Below, piece by piece: positions 20,868 to 28,905 of a stretch of 28,991 nucleotides of DNA. Under the pieces are notes generated by a model. The model ran no database searches. It saw only the letters and a list, made by a program, of their open reading frames with translations, and was not told the origin of the DNA. The DNA is from a virus. Location: positions 1 to 28,991 of the IMG/VR virus record IMGVR_UViG_3300025168_000451, one strand, 5' to 3'. A program made the position numbers and the translations under genes. Within the stretch, counting starts at the first letter, position 1. Each line of letters opens with the position of its first letter.

Positions 20868-21803
20868 CTACGCTCCAGGCGAACCCCAGATCCCAAGCGG
20901 ATCAGAGACGCCAAAGCTGTAACGCTCACGAGCCTTGTAACGAACATTTCCGGTATCGAAATCACCGTCCATGCTTGTCTCAAGAGCAACGCGATTGAAG
21001 TGCTTAAGCCCATTCGGAATGTCGGTAAGCAGGAACCACGCATCCGTGTCTGTCAGGAAGTGATTCACAACTGTACCACCCGGCACAACACCCATCGAAC
21101 GCACAGCGTTGATGTCGTTGTCCGCAGTTCCGGGGCGAAGCTCAGACTGCATCACCCGTGTCGCCACAAACTGCAAATCGGGCGGGATGACAAGTGTCTG
21201 TGCACGAGCAGCGATCATCAGACCACGCTCATCCGTCCACTTACCAATCTGAATAACAGCAGCCTCAAGAGAAGTCTCATTGAGGTCAACTGCGGTGGCT
21301 GGACGATTAGAGTTGTAACCACCTCCGACGAGAGGGTGACCCCCTCCGCCGGTAACTCCATCACCAACAGCCGTGAAGAGGTTTACACCGTCTCCACTCT
21401 GATAAGTAGCATCAAACCCATTGTTCATAGGAACAACAGCCTTGACCTGCTTGGTGTGAGCCATGGCGCGAGCCAAGGCCTTGGTGTAACGAGCCGACAG
21501 AGAATCATAAAGATTATCCTCCATCGCCTCTTCCGTGATGGCGAAACCCATTGCAATCGTTTCATGGTTATACCTAGCCGTGAACGATTCCTGGGCAGCG
21601 TCATAGGAAATTGCCGATCCCTCATCCTTAACAGGGGCAGCATCGAAGCCCGAAAGCTTCACTTCTTCCTCAAAAGACCTGCTTGAGCTTTCCGTATCAT
21701 AGATCTCAGCATGCTCATCATCGTAGCGAGCGTACTCCATACCAAAGAGAGCGTTGAGCCCTGGAAGCAGTTCTTTTAGAAGTTGTGCTCTTGAAATAGC
21801 CAT
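20868..21803 (-). CDS. Major capsid protein, Mu gpT-like (HK97 fold)
   Basis: Length (311 aa) and blocks agree with the Mu gpT-type major head subunit: AISRAQLLKELLPGLNALFG at the start, RSFEEEVKLSGFDAAP (42-57), ARYNHETIAMGFAITEEAMED, NLYDSLSARYTKALARAMAHT, HPLVGGG (near 156), TLVIPPDLQFVA and the C-terminal RYKARERYSFGVSDP. Family knowledge: this forms the icosahedral shell with an HK97-like fold. There is no obvious protease gene next to it, and the N-terminus shows no cleavable delta domain. The ribosome site AAGGAGA is the strongest in the window, in keeping with high output, and a terminator-like hairpin follows. Confidence 0.92.
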   Translation of the reverse strand: MAISRAQLLKELLPGLNALFGMEYARYDDEHAEIYDTESSSRSFEEEVKLSGFDAAPVKDEGSAISYDAAQESFTARYNHETIAMGFAITEEAMEDNLYDSLSARYTKALARAMAHTKQVKAVVPMNNGFDATYQSGDGVNLFTAVGDGVTGGGGHPLVGGGYNSNRPATAVDLNETSLEAAVIQIGKWTDERGLMIAARAQTLVIPPDLQFVATRVMQSELRPGTADNDINAVRSMGVVPGGTVVNHFLTDTDAWFLLTDIPNGLKHFNRVALETSMDGDFDTGNVRYKARERYSFGVSDPLGIWGSPGA

Positions 21804-21810
21804 TTGTCAG

Positions 21811-21817
21811 TCTCCTT
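21811..21817 (-). promoter_or_regulatory. Strong ribosome binding site of the major capsid gene
   Basis: AAGGAGA lies seven bases before the capsid ATG and overlaps the stop codon of the preceding 205-aa gene, a near-ideal Shine-Dalgarno sequence that fits a highly translated gene. Confidence 0.75.
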
Positions 21818-22433
21818 ACACGCCTAAGCAGTTTAAGTACATGTGGGGAGAAACTGTGAAGCTAGATGCAGCATTAAACTTCACAATGACATCTGGGAAC
21901 GCATCACTCGCCGTGGTCCCTTTCGGGGGCAAGCTCTTCGGACCCTCAACAAAATCAACGATACGAAGAGGCAGCGTAGCCGTTGTTGCTGGCGTGCTAC
22001 CATCAAGTGCGTTCTTGGACTTACCAAAGGTCGCACTTCCTGCTGTAACGACCACAGCCGCATTCAATCCACGATCTGTGGTGTTCAGCGCTTCATCCGC
22101 CTGCATCTGCATAAGAACAAACGGATCGTCTAGCACATACGCCATCGCGTCAGTGGCTGCGTTGTCTGCAGGCCAAAAATTTGAAAACGTCTTCTGCTTG
22201 CTTGTTGGGTCCGTGTACGAGCAACCCATAAAGATCCCTACCGCGCCAAGCGCAGTGGTCCCCGTATTCTTGATAATCGTGCCATCCGTATGGACGGACA
22301 CGAAATCGCCGTTGGAAATCAGAGTATCATATGTCGTAATAATCGGCAGATGTCTCGTCAATCCGGTAAAGGACCCAGAAGAACTCAGTGTTCCGATGGG
22401 CCTCGCCCCGTATGGGGCTGCTGTAGTAGCCAT
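21816..22433 (-). CDS. Capsid-associated structural protein (205 aa)
   Basis: Begins ATTAAPYGARPIGTLSSSG and continues with HTDGTIIKNTGTTALG, GIFMGCSYTDPTSKQKTFSN and YVLDDPFVLMQMQADEAL. This is the pattern of a family directly upstream of the capsid gene in many aquatic podoviruses: N-terminal PYGxxPI..., a beta-rich core with GxFxGxxYxxP and a YVxDDPxxxxxxQ block. A capsid cement or minor head protein is the usual guess; function is not proven. The start has GAGG five bases upstream, and its stop is inside the ribosome site of the capsid gene. Confidence 0.83.
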   Translation of the reverse strand: MATTAAPYGARPIGTLSSSGSFTGLTRHLPIITTYDTLISNGDFVSVHTDGTIIKNTGTTALGAVGIFMGCSYTDPTSKQKTFSNFWPADNAATDAMAYVLDDPFVLMQMQADEALNTTDRGLNAAVVVTAGSATFGKSKNALDGSTPATTATLPLRIVDFVEGPKSLPPKGTTASDAFPDVIVKFNAASSFTVSPHMYLNCLGV

Positions 22434-22461
22434 AATTACCTCTTTTGGTCATTTAGTAGCA

Positions 22462-22932
22462 TCAGCGGCTACCGCCACCGAACGCCACACTAGTCTTACG
22501 ATTGGGCGCTAAAACTGGCATCCGAGGATCGTTCTCGCGCATATAGTTGTTGTCAACAGCCTGCATCTGCGATTCGGCGTGATTCTTATAATACTCCCGC
22601 CTTTTCGCGACCATCTCTTCAGATGACTTGCAGAGCAATAGCCCGCCAACCTCTATACCACCCTTCTGTGCCCACTCCGACTTATGATCGCTCATAATCT
22701 GAAGCTCTGGGTGGTCTTCGGCACGAACTGGTTCCCATCCTTCACGAAAGCGTTTAGACACATTCATGTTATCTGGACTGCCGACCATGGATGTTCTTAC
22801 CCACCGAAAAACCCAGCCATCCTGTGGCTCTGGATCGGGGAGTATAGATGCGGGTTCCCACGATTTCTCACGAGTGTCGTTTTCACGACTCTCTAGCGCG
22901 TGGGTTTCCCTTGGAGCGCGTGTGTCAGCCAT
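22462..22932 (-). CDS. Head-assembly-associated protein of unknown function (156 aa)
   Basis: Charged N-terminus (RAPRETHALESRENDTREK), then DGWVFRWVRTSMVG with DNMNVSKRFREGWEPVRAEDHP, a GGIEVGGLLLCKSSEEMVAKR block and a helical segment YYKNHAESQMQAVDNNY. The GWVFRWxRxSxxGxxDxxNVSxxxREGWEPV pattern is conserved among aquatic phages between scaffold and capsid-associated genes; no function has been shown to my knowledge. AAGGAG precedes the start, and the ATG shares its A with the scaffold stop (TGATG), so stoichiometry with the scaffold may be coupled. Confidence 0.82.
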   Translation of the reverse strand: MADTRAPRETHALESRENDTREKSWEPASILPDPEPQDGWVFRWVRTSMVGSPDNMNVSKRFREGWEPVRAEDHPELQIMSDHKSEWAQKGGIEVGGLLLCKSSEEMVAKRREYYKNHAESQMQAVDNNYMRENDPRMPVLAPNRKTSVAFGGGSR

Positions 22933-23969
22933 CAGACCATCTCCTTCATAAGCTGTGTGGCATACTGATGTGGCGTTAACCCCAGGCGTTTCGCGAGTGA
23001 AACCTGAGTCGAAGTCAATGTTACTTTGCGTGGAGCGGCACCTGTGTTTCTTACGGCAGGGGCCACCACGGAATTCGTCTTGCGACGAGTTGCGGTTTCA
23101 ATAACGACTGGTTCAGAAGAACTTTGGCTATTGTCACCGAAGTACGATGGGAAAACTTCTCTCATGCGATTATCAATCGATGTATAATACGCGCTTGAAC
23201 TTGGGTCAATGCCCTCATCAGTGACAAGTCTTTCATGGACCCCGTAAGCGAAACTAGTCATCTCCTTATCATTGCCGAACCATGGGTTGCTTTCCTGCCA
23301 CTCTGCAGCCGCTGGATCGACACTATTTTGCTGTGGTTCTTGAAAAGTCTGCTGTTGTGCAGCTTCTCGTTGTTCAGCAGCCACACCCTGCTTCCAGTTC
23401 TCTATAACTCTTTGTGACACGGCTGGAGCCGATGCCTGTACGAGTTGCATTTCAGTCATAGCCTGCTGTGACTTTGCAATCTCTTCTGAGTCCCCAGACT
23501 CATGGGCCTCTTTCAATCTTTTCTGAGCAGCCTCGACGGCCATCTGTGCACCATACTTACTGTGCTCATTAAGCGCCTTTTGAGAGTCCTGGACAAGTCT
23601 CAATAGCCGCTGGTTCTCAGTCTGAAGAGTGCCCGTGTAGTTGACCGCTTCCTTTGAGAGTCTTTCGGAAGCCTCCTTCGCCCTGCGCTCTTCATGGTAC
23701 TGCCATTTAAGCTTTTTCATGCGCTTAAATGCGCGATTCCCGTAACTCTCAATCTCTGAGTCGGTTGCCATGTCTTCGTCAGAAGAACCCGAACCCGTTT
23801 CGCCAGAACTAGAGTTTGAGTTATCAACCCTCCGATCATCCTGTGGACGATCATCGACAACTGAAATGTCTAAATCATTTTCTGTCGAGGTGTCTTCGGG
23901 CGAAGCGATTGTAGTCTTCACGCCCAAGAACTTGTCCTCTTCACTGGTTCGCCCCGTTTCAAAGCTCAT
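22932..23969 (-). CDS. Scaffolding protein (345 aa)
   Basis: No catalytic motif is visible. The protein has an acidic, Asp/Ser-rich N-terminal region (ENDLDISVVDDRPQDDRRVD, then a Ser/Gly/Glu stretch), a long charged helix with coiled-coil character (about 75-200; MKKLKWQYHEERRAKEASER, VQDSQKALNEHSK), a Gln-rich linker and a C-terminal basic helical end (KVTLTSTQVSLAKRLGLTP). Composition, size and location between portal and capsid fit phage scaffolds such as those of T7 and P22, which assemble inside the procapsid and leave on packaging. It lies one base after the GroES-like stop. Confidence 0.8.
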   Translation of the reverse strand: MSFETGRTSEEDKFLGVKTTIASPEDTSTENDLDISVVDDRPQDDRRVDNSNSSSGETGSGSSDEDMATDSEIESYGNRAFKRMKKLKWQYHEERRAKEASERLSKEAVNYTGTLQTENQRLLRLVQDSQKALNEHSKYGAQMAVEAAQKRLKEAHESGDSEEIAKSQQAMTEMQLVQASAPAVSQRVIENWKQGVAAEQREAAQQQTFQEPQQNSVDPAAAEWQESNPWFGNDKEMTSFAYGVHERLVTDEGIDPSSSAYYTSIDNRMREVFPSYFGDNSQSSSEPVVIETATRRKTNSVVAPAVRNTGAAPRKVTLTSTQVSLAKRLGLTPHQYATQLMKEMV

Positions 23970-23970
23970 A

Positions 23971-24405
23971 TCAAGCCCTCTCTAAGCCTCTAGGGTCATC
24001 AACAATTGCTTCAACGGTATCATCATTAATCAATCGAAACTCTTTACCATGAATCTTAATTCTTGTGCCACTGAAGGCCCGGAATACTACCCAATCTCCT
24101 ACTTCACAGTACGGCCCGCTAGGAAATCTGCCGTAATTGACATAGGCATCAGGACCCATCGACATCACCCAGCCCACAACAGTTGCAATGGACTCCTCTC
24201 GCTGGGACTCAGAGGACTTGATGATACCACCTTCAGTCGCTTCCTCGACTTCAGGCAGGGCGATTAAAAGCTTATAGCCCTTGGGTACAGGCAGCTGCGA
24301 TGCGTAGTTGCGTGCCGAACCCTTGTCTTCCAAGGACTCACGGCCCTTGTCAGTGATCGTAATAATCTCATCCAATACATCAACATCACTTGCGAGTGTA
24401 GCCAT
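23971..24405 (-). CDS. Phage-encoded GroES-like co-chaperonin (Cpn10 fold)
   Basis: After a divergent 40-residue N-terminal extension, residues 41-136 follow the Cpn10 layout: PKGYKLLIALPEVEEATEGG, with GGIIKSSESQ at 59-68 in place of the GroES mobile loop (GGIVL), then a strand (ATVVGWVMSMG), a shortened roof hairpin region (RFPSGPY, 93-99), VGDWVVFRAFSGTRIKIHG (102-120) and EFRLINDDTVEAIVDD. In T4, the analogous gp31 replaces host GroES so that GroEL can fold the capsid protein; the same role for the capsid or another virion protein here is inferred. Its place between portal and scaffold fits. GAGAGG precedes the ATG. Confidence 0.87.
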   Translation of the reverse strand: MATLASDVDVLDEIITITDKGRESLEDKGSARNYASQLPVPKGYKLLIALPEVEEATEGGIIKSSESQREESIATVVGWVMSMGPDAYVNYGRFPSGPYCEVGDWVVFRAFSGTRIKIHGKEFRLINDDTVEAIVDDPRGLERA

Positions 24406-24495
24406 TTCAGCCTCTCGTTGAATATGCGCTCCTAGGGAGCGAAGGTTACTTCTTCTACTTGTACAAAATTTAATTTTTATTTCATCAATGTGTGA
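24406..24495 (-). promoter_or_regulatory. Leader of the GroES-like gene: AT-rich tract and short hairpin
   Basis: A 90-bp gap in an otherwise packed operon. On the minus strand an AT-rich stretch (24455-24485) is followed by the perfect hairpin CGCTCC-CTA-GGAGCG (24441-24427) and then the ribosome site. The AT-rich stretch could hold an internal promoter (TTGATG at the -35 side, no good -10), which is weak evidence. The hairpin lacks a U-tract, so a terminator is unlikely; RNA stabilisation or translational control is possible. Confidence 0.4.
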
Positions 24496-24690
24496 TCAAA
24501 AACCATTGTCACGCATCTTAGATTCCAAATCTATGATCTCACGCTCTGACCACGCAAGACCCTCTATGATGCCACACATTTTACGATAATCTTCCATGTC
24601 CTTAGCTGAACCAAGGGAGATATGGTCAGCGATTTCGTTCATTTGAACTCGTATTTTTTTCTTAAGCACTGAAAATACGTCCTCACTCAT
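24496..24690 (-). CDS. Small conserved helical phage protein beside the portal gene (64 aa)
   Basis: Two helices: EDVFSVLKKKIRVQMNEIADHI and MEDYRKMCGIIEGLAWSERE. This small VFxxLxxxIRxxMNExADHxxxGxAxxxxDYxxxxGxIxGLAxxERExxDL pattern is found directly downstream of portal genes in many environmental phages. It may be a portal or terminase accessory protein, but its function is unknown. The start overlaps the portal stop by 8 bp, so the two are translationally linked. Confidence 0.82.
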   Translation of the reverse strand: MSEDVFSVLKKKIRVQMNEIADHISLGSAKDMEDYRKMCGIIEGLAWSEREIIDLESKMRDNGF

Positions 24691-27199
24691 CCGTATCTTC
24701 CACCCCCATCTCTCTGCCGAGTTTAATGCCCTCTAGTTCGTGACCAGCCTTGAACTTTGCTTCTTCTATATCTGCTTCTAGCGCCAACTTCTGCTCTTCA
24801 AGCTTGAGGCGTTCAGTCTCCATACGCTCCTTACTTGCGAGCTTCTGTACTTCAAGGTGCAACTTGGCAGCGTCCATCTGTTGAGTCATGCTGTCATCTT
24901 GTGTGTCAGCTTGCAATTTCTGCGCTGCAAGCTGCTGTTTCGCCGTCTCAGACTGCTGCTTTCTATCCAGATCTGACTGTTTCATGGCAAGCTCTTGTTG
25001 CCTCATTTGCATAATCGGATCTTCCTGTTGTGCTGCCGCCGCCTGGGCTTGCTGCTGCTGTTGTTTCTTGCCCATCATTTGATCGGCTGCATCCGCAACA
25101 AGAACGCTTAGTCTCTTCTCCATATCCTGCGGCAAAGCCTGACCCATCGGCGGCATCGGGACACCAAGCTCATCTTCTACCTGCTTGCGGAAGACAAACG
25201 CTAGGTGTTCACGGATATGTGCGTCCAGCGAACCCATGACGGCCCCTCCGGCTGGGCTGTTCTGCACTTCTTGCGCCATCTGAGGGTCATTCTTTAGGAC
25301 CATATGCACACGCATATGGGCTTCGTGATCTTGGTATTCATACACCTTGACGGGCGATTGTGTCAGCATGTCCTGATTTTCGCTAACTGGATCCTTCGGA
25401 GGAACCTCATCGCTGGAAGGTACGACCTGATCAGCATTTGGTATGCCGATCAGTTCCATCATCTGTCGATGGAGTAACGGTAAGTCGTACAGATTTGGTG
25501 CCTGTGCCGCCAATTGAAGTGCAGCCTGGTACTGCATGATCCGCTGTGCCATTGAGGAGGCGTTAGGATCTGAGACCGGAACGATATCAACACGGTCATC
25601 AAAGTCCTCTAGCTTGATGCCCTCTCCCTCATCGGTCTCATATGGGTAATCTGGCTCTGTATAATCAAAAATAATTTTCGATAGGATTTTATATTCTTGT
25701 TTCAAGCTCGCATGTATTCTGGCTTGGATAGCAGACTGGACCTTCATCGCCCGCTCCATAATCGCAAGAGTGGTCCCTACGGGAGCCTCTTGGTTCATGT
25801 CTGCGACCTTAAGGTCTGCCATTGAAGCGAACCGCCTGCCCTCTTCTACGATATTACCCAACAACTGATAGAGAACCGAAGAAGGTTCCTTGTACGGAAG
25901 GAACGTAATGTTGTCCCTGATAACACCCCCTGGGACATCAACGTCTCTAAACTCTCCGGGCATGATCGGGGTGTCGTCACCCTTAATCCGAAGCCCACGA
26001 GTCTTAAGACCTCCTGGCAGGTTAGAAAGAGTTCCTGCATCGACCAGTTGACGGAGTAGGCTGGTAGCTGACTTTGCGAGTCCTCCGACCATGTGTATCA
26101 GGCCAAGATTGTAAAATCCGATGCCCGGAACGTACCCATAGTGAACGAAGTGCTGCTTTTTAGTCCTAAACTCGTCCTCTTCATCCCAATTGCGGTAGAT
26201 CGACAGGACCGTAGAGCTACCCTTTTCAATAGTGATGACATAAGGCAGTGCGATACCGTCATCGTCCTCAAACCCTGGCAAATCAACATCGACATGCATT
26301 TCAAGAAGCTGATGCCTGTCTTCTTTTTCATATGACGGCTTTACCCCGCCAATTTCCCGGTACTTATCAGTGATGGGACTTTCTTCGATATATGAAGAAG
26401 AAAGTTCCACATCTCTATAGAAACCACTAACCTGAAGCTTTTTTATCTGGTTTGTGCTTCTATTCATGATATGGGTATATCGTTCTGCTTGTTCTAGTCC
26501 TGCCTCGTTGAAAGCAACAACGAAATCCTCCGCAGGCACGAACATAGAAGTCGGCCTACCCAGCGAAGGATCGAAGTAGATCTTGCGGAACGCTGATCCA
26601 GCAAGCGGCAAGCTAAACAATAGCTTTTCCGTTTCAGACCTGTATTCTGTCATGACTTCACACAACTGGAAGTTCATGTAGTCCTGAACACGCTTGGCCT
26701 GCTTCTCACGTTCTTTGCTGGCTAGGCCCCATATCTGGGTTTTAACTGGACCCTTTGCTGGCATGATTTCCTGAATCGTTTGACTCTGGAATCTCACGAC
26801 AGCTTCAGAAAGCATCGGGTGGAATACGCCACACGCCCCAGCCCAGGGAGTAGTGCGATCCTCAATCTCAAGACCTAGCTGGTCGAGACCCTGCTTGTAT
26901 ACCTGTTCCCAGTCGGACCTGCTGCTCTTATCTCCATCGAACTTACCGATGAGGTCAGAAGCAATTCTACTCAGATCACTGTCATCGATTACTTCGGCAA
27001 GGTTGCTGTCGAACTCTACTTCGATCTCGCCCATATCTGCCATCGGATCGAAATCAATCTCTACGCCACCGTCCTCAAGTTCTGTGACTATAGAATCTTC
27101 AGGAAACTCATCCCCTTCTTCGATGACCATGAGACTTTCAGGTTCCATGCCCAAACTATCTTGACTGAATAAACTATCCAGAGGTTTATCTATAGCCAT
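24683..27199 (-). CDS. Portal protein (P22/T7-type long portal, 838 aa)
   Basis: Acidic N-terminal tail (1-75), then the portal core: DWEQVYKQGLDQLGLEIEDR (96-115), TPWAGACGVFHPMLSEAVVRF (117-137), a helix with VQDYMNFQLCEVM, LLFSLPLAGSAFRKIYFDP, VPAEDFVVAFNEAGLEQAER, and the pore-side GFYNLGLIHMVGGLAKSATSLL. The C-terminal third has a poly-Gln/Ala stretch (about 712-730) and a long amphipathic coiled coil (MRQQELAMKQSDLDRKQQS; LHLEVQKLASKERMETERL), like the helical barrel of long portals such as P22 gp1. It forms the twelve-subunit DNA entry channel. Preceded by AGGGGG and placed 29 bp after TerL. Confidence 0.92.
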   Translation of the reverse strand: MAIDKPLDSLFSQDSLGMEPESLMVIEEGDEFPEDSIVTELEDGGVEIDFDPMADMGEIEVEFDSNLAEVIDDSDLSRIASDLIGKFDGDKSSRSDWEQVYKQGLDQLGLEIEDRTTPWAGACGVFHPMLSEAVVRFQSQTIQEIMPAKGPVKTQIWGLASKEREKQAKRVQDYMNFQLCEVMTEYRSETEKLLFSLPLAGSAFRKIYFDPSLGRPTSMFVPAEDFVVAFNEAGLEQAERYTHIMNRSTNQIKKLQVSGFYRDVELSSSYIEESPITDKYREIGGVKPSYEKEDRHQLLEMHVDVDLPGFEDDDGIALPYVITIEKGSSTVLSIYRNWDEEDEFRTKKQHFVHYGYVPGIGFYNLGLIHMVGGLAKSATSLLRQLVDAGTLSNLPGGLKTRGLRIKGDDTPIMPGEFRDVDVPGGVIRDNITFLPYKEPSSVLYQLLGNIVEEGRRFASMADLKVADMNQEAPVGTTLAIMERAMKVQSAIQARIHASLKQEYKILSKIIFDYTEPDYPYETDEGEGIKLEDFDDRVDIVPVSDPNASSMAQRIMQYQAALQLAAQAPNLYDLPLLHRQMMELIGIPNADQVVPSSDEVPPKDPVSENQDMLTQSPVKVYEYQDHEAHMRVHMVLKNDPQMAQEVQNSPAGGAVMGSLDAHIREHLAFVFRKQVEDELGVPMPPMGQALPQDMEKRLSVLVADAADQMMGKKQQQQQAQAAAAQQEDPIMQMRQQELAMKQSDLDRKQQSETAKQQLAAQKLQADTQDDSMTQQMDAAKLHLEVQKLASKERMETERLKLEEQKLALEADIEEAKFKAGHELEGIKLGREMGVEDTDE

Positions 27200-27228
27200 T
27201 AACCGCCCCCTAATTACGTCGTAGATTG

Positions 27229-28725
27229 CTAATAGTAATCTGCCCTGCGGTTAGGTAAGTCATCGTCCCACGCTTCATCGCTCTCAAGATTAATGAAGCC
27301 ACCCTGCCTGAACCTTATCAGTGCTTGGGTCGATGAGTCAACTAGATCATCATGGTCGCCTGTAGGAAACGCGGCAAATTGCTCTATAACTTCTTCTGCC
27401 CATCTCTTTTTGGGTGCCCACACATGACCACTGTGGAAGAGATCGGATACGGCATTAACTCTGGCAATCTTATCCTTCCCTCTGCCAGGACTATATTCTG
27501 ATACTGGGATGCCCATTCTACGCATTTCAAAAATCAAAGGGCTGCCTGCTGCCTTGGCCTCAATGATACAGGCATCGGGCTGGTATTCTTTGTGCATCTC
27601 ATAAGCCCGAGTCTTTAGCTCAGGAAACTCCAGCCGCTCCTGCAGGGCATCCAACAAAATAATATTAGCCTTTTTGTCTTCATCGTAGAAGACGCCCCAC
27701 GTTGTACAAGCACTGTAGTCAGCAGTTTCTTTGGCTAGAAATGCGGTGTCCCATGACTGGATAACAAATTCACAGTCAGGCGGACTTTTCTTTTCCCATT
27801 CCTTCCACCATTCCCGTTTGATGATTGCACTCTCTTCGGAGGTGGGATCCTGCTGGTACTGGGCACTCCACTTACCAAGAGGTAGTTCAGCCTTGAGCGA
27901 TTCAAGCTGGTCAATGGGCCAGAACCCAGGCCAAAGCGAATTACCGCTAGGCAGGATCGCAGGAAGCTCAATGACTTCCCACTCGTCTGAACCACCCCTC
28001 TCCATTGCCGCCCGCACAATCCTGCCCGTCAGATCCTTCTTGGCCCAGCGTGTCATAACCAAACAAATCGCACCACCAGGCTGTAGTCGCTGCCTTGGAC
28101 CAGATGTGTACCATTCGTAGGTCTTATTGTAAACAGCCGGATCGTTAGTAGCCGCCTCCTGCTCAGAATGTGGATCATCCACTATGAGAATATCCGCACC
28201 CTTACCTGTAACAGCACCACCTACACCAATAGCAAAGTAGTCTCCACCTTGGTTCGTATTCCAACGACCAGCAGCCTTAGAGTCAGAGCTTAAAGCAACA
28301 GCTGGAAATAAATTCTGATAGTCATTAGTGCTTACCAAGTTACGAACCTTACGGCCAAACCCAACAGCCAACTCAGCCGTATGTGCAGTCTGAATAACCT
28401 TCTTGTCTGGATACTTGCCAAGATACCAAGCAGGAAACAGATAAGATGCAAATTCTGACTTTGTATGACGGGGGGGCATGTTGATGATCAATCTCTTCAA
28501 CTCACCAGTGGCAATCCTATTAAAGGCATCTGCCATCACACGATGATGCTCCCCCTCAATGAACGCAGGCCAAACCTGTTTCACAAATTCCAGGAAATCC
28601 TCATGTGCGGTTTCCCTGTTCTCCATAGCCTCAATCGCATTGAGGTCAGAACGAATCTCCTCCTGCTGAGAAACAGACAACCCCAAAGCATCTTCGGCTA
28701 TACCTAAGATTTTCGATATGTCCAT
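27229..28725 (-). CDS. terL: Terminase large subunit (ATPase and nuclease)
   Basis: Counting from a GTG codon at 28728 (ATG at 28725, chosen here, is one codon later), the Walker A-like P-loop PPRHTKSE lies at 85-92. The Walker B motif ILIVDD ends at residue 185, and a coupling-type TRW lies at 226-228. The RNase H-like nuclease follows: Asp327 in QSWDTAF, Glu390 in CIIEAKAAG and the Asp pair 460-461 in GDHDDLVD. All key acidic residues are present. About 500 residues is usual for this family. The enzyme binds the portal, moves DNA into the procapsid by ATP hydrolysis and cuts the concatemer. No small terminase subunit is visible; it may lie off the right edge or be elsewhere. Confidence 0.95.
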   Translation of the reverse strand: MDISKILGIAEDALGLSVSQQEEIRSDLNAIEAMENRETAHEDFLEFVKQVWPAFIEGEHHRVMADAFNRIATGELKRLIINMPPRHTKSEFASYLFPAWYLGKYPDKKVIQTAHTAELAVGFGRKVRNLVSTNDYQNLFPAVALSSDSKAAGRWNTNQGGDYFAIGVGGAVTGKGADILIVDDPHSEQEAATNDPAVYNKTYEWYTSGPRQRLQPGGAICLVMTRWAKKDLTGRIVRAAMERGGSDEWEVIELPAILPSGNSLWPGFWPIDQLESLKAELPLGKWSAQYQQDPTSEESAIIKREWWKEWEKKSPPDCEFVIQSWDTAFLAKETADYSACTTWGVFYDEDKKANIILLDALQERLEFPELKTRAYEMHKEYQPDACIIEAKAAGSPLIFEMRRMGIPVSEYSPGRGKDKIARVNAVSDLFHSGHVWAPKKRWAEEVIEQFAAFPTGDHDDLVDSSTQALIRFRQGGFINLESDEAWDDDLPNRRADYY

Positions 28726-28728
28726 CAC

Positions 28729-28860
28729 GAAGTATACCCCCGAATATGTAAATGGGCATCCCTTGACAAAAACATATAATCTATACTAGTTAGATAGTCT
28801 ATAGTAATAAAGTAAATACTATTAAAAAATAGATAATACCTAAAAGTAGTTACTAGCTAA
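28729..28860 (-). promoter_or_regulatory. AT-rich leader of the terminase operon
   Basis: This stretch of very AT-rich DNA carries many short ATAG/CTATA elements and inverted repeats, for example ATCTA...TAGAT around 28780-28795, and has no coding frame of note. It is the natural place for the promoter of the right-to-left gene array. I could not pick a convincing -35/-10 pair on the minus strand. On the plus strand TTGACA (28763) and TATAAT (28775) are perfect hexamers but only six bases apart. Confidence 0.4.
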
Positions 28861-28865
28861 TAAGC

Positions 28866-28905
28866 CCCCTCCCTGGAAAAATATCAGGTGAGGGGATTTT
28901 TTTTT
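28866..28905 (+). terminator. Plus-strand intrinsic terminator
   Basis: CCCCTC-CCTG (28866-28875) pairs with CAGG-T-GAGGGG (28885-28895) with one bulged T, a nine-base loop and then A followed by nine T residues (28897-28905). This is a textbook rho-independent terminator for a transcript running left to right. On the minus strand the same hairpin lacks a U-tract. No plus-strand gene precedes it. Confidence 0.72.

Noticed and set aside
20802-21686. Open plus-strand frame of 294 codons opposite the capsid gene
   Set aside because: It is antisense to a clearly identified Mu gpT-like capsid protein, has no ribosome site, and its product is Thr/Arg/His-rich without a family resemblance. Such frames arise from codon bias on the other strand.
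21754-22512. Open plus-strand frame of 252 codons opposite the 205-aa gene
   Set aside because: It overlaps the full length of a convincing structural gene and has the Ser/Val/Ala-rich composition of a shadow frame.
28763-28780. TTGACA and TATAAT on the plus strand as a single sigma-70 promoter
   Set aside because: Both hexamers are perfect but the spacer is six bases instead of about 17, so they cannot act as one standard promoter; only the terminator downstream keeps the idea of a plus-strand RNA alive.
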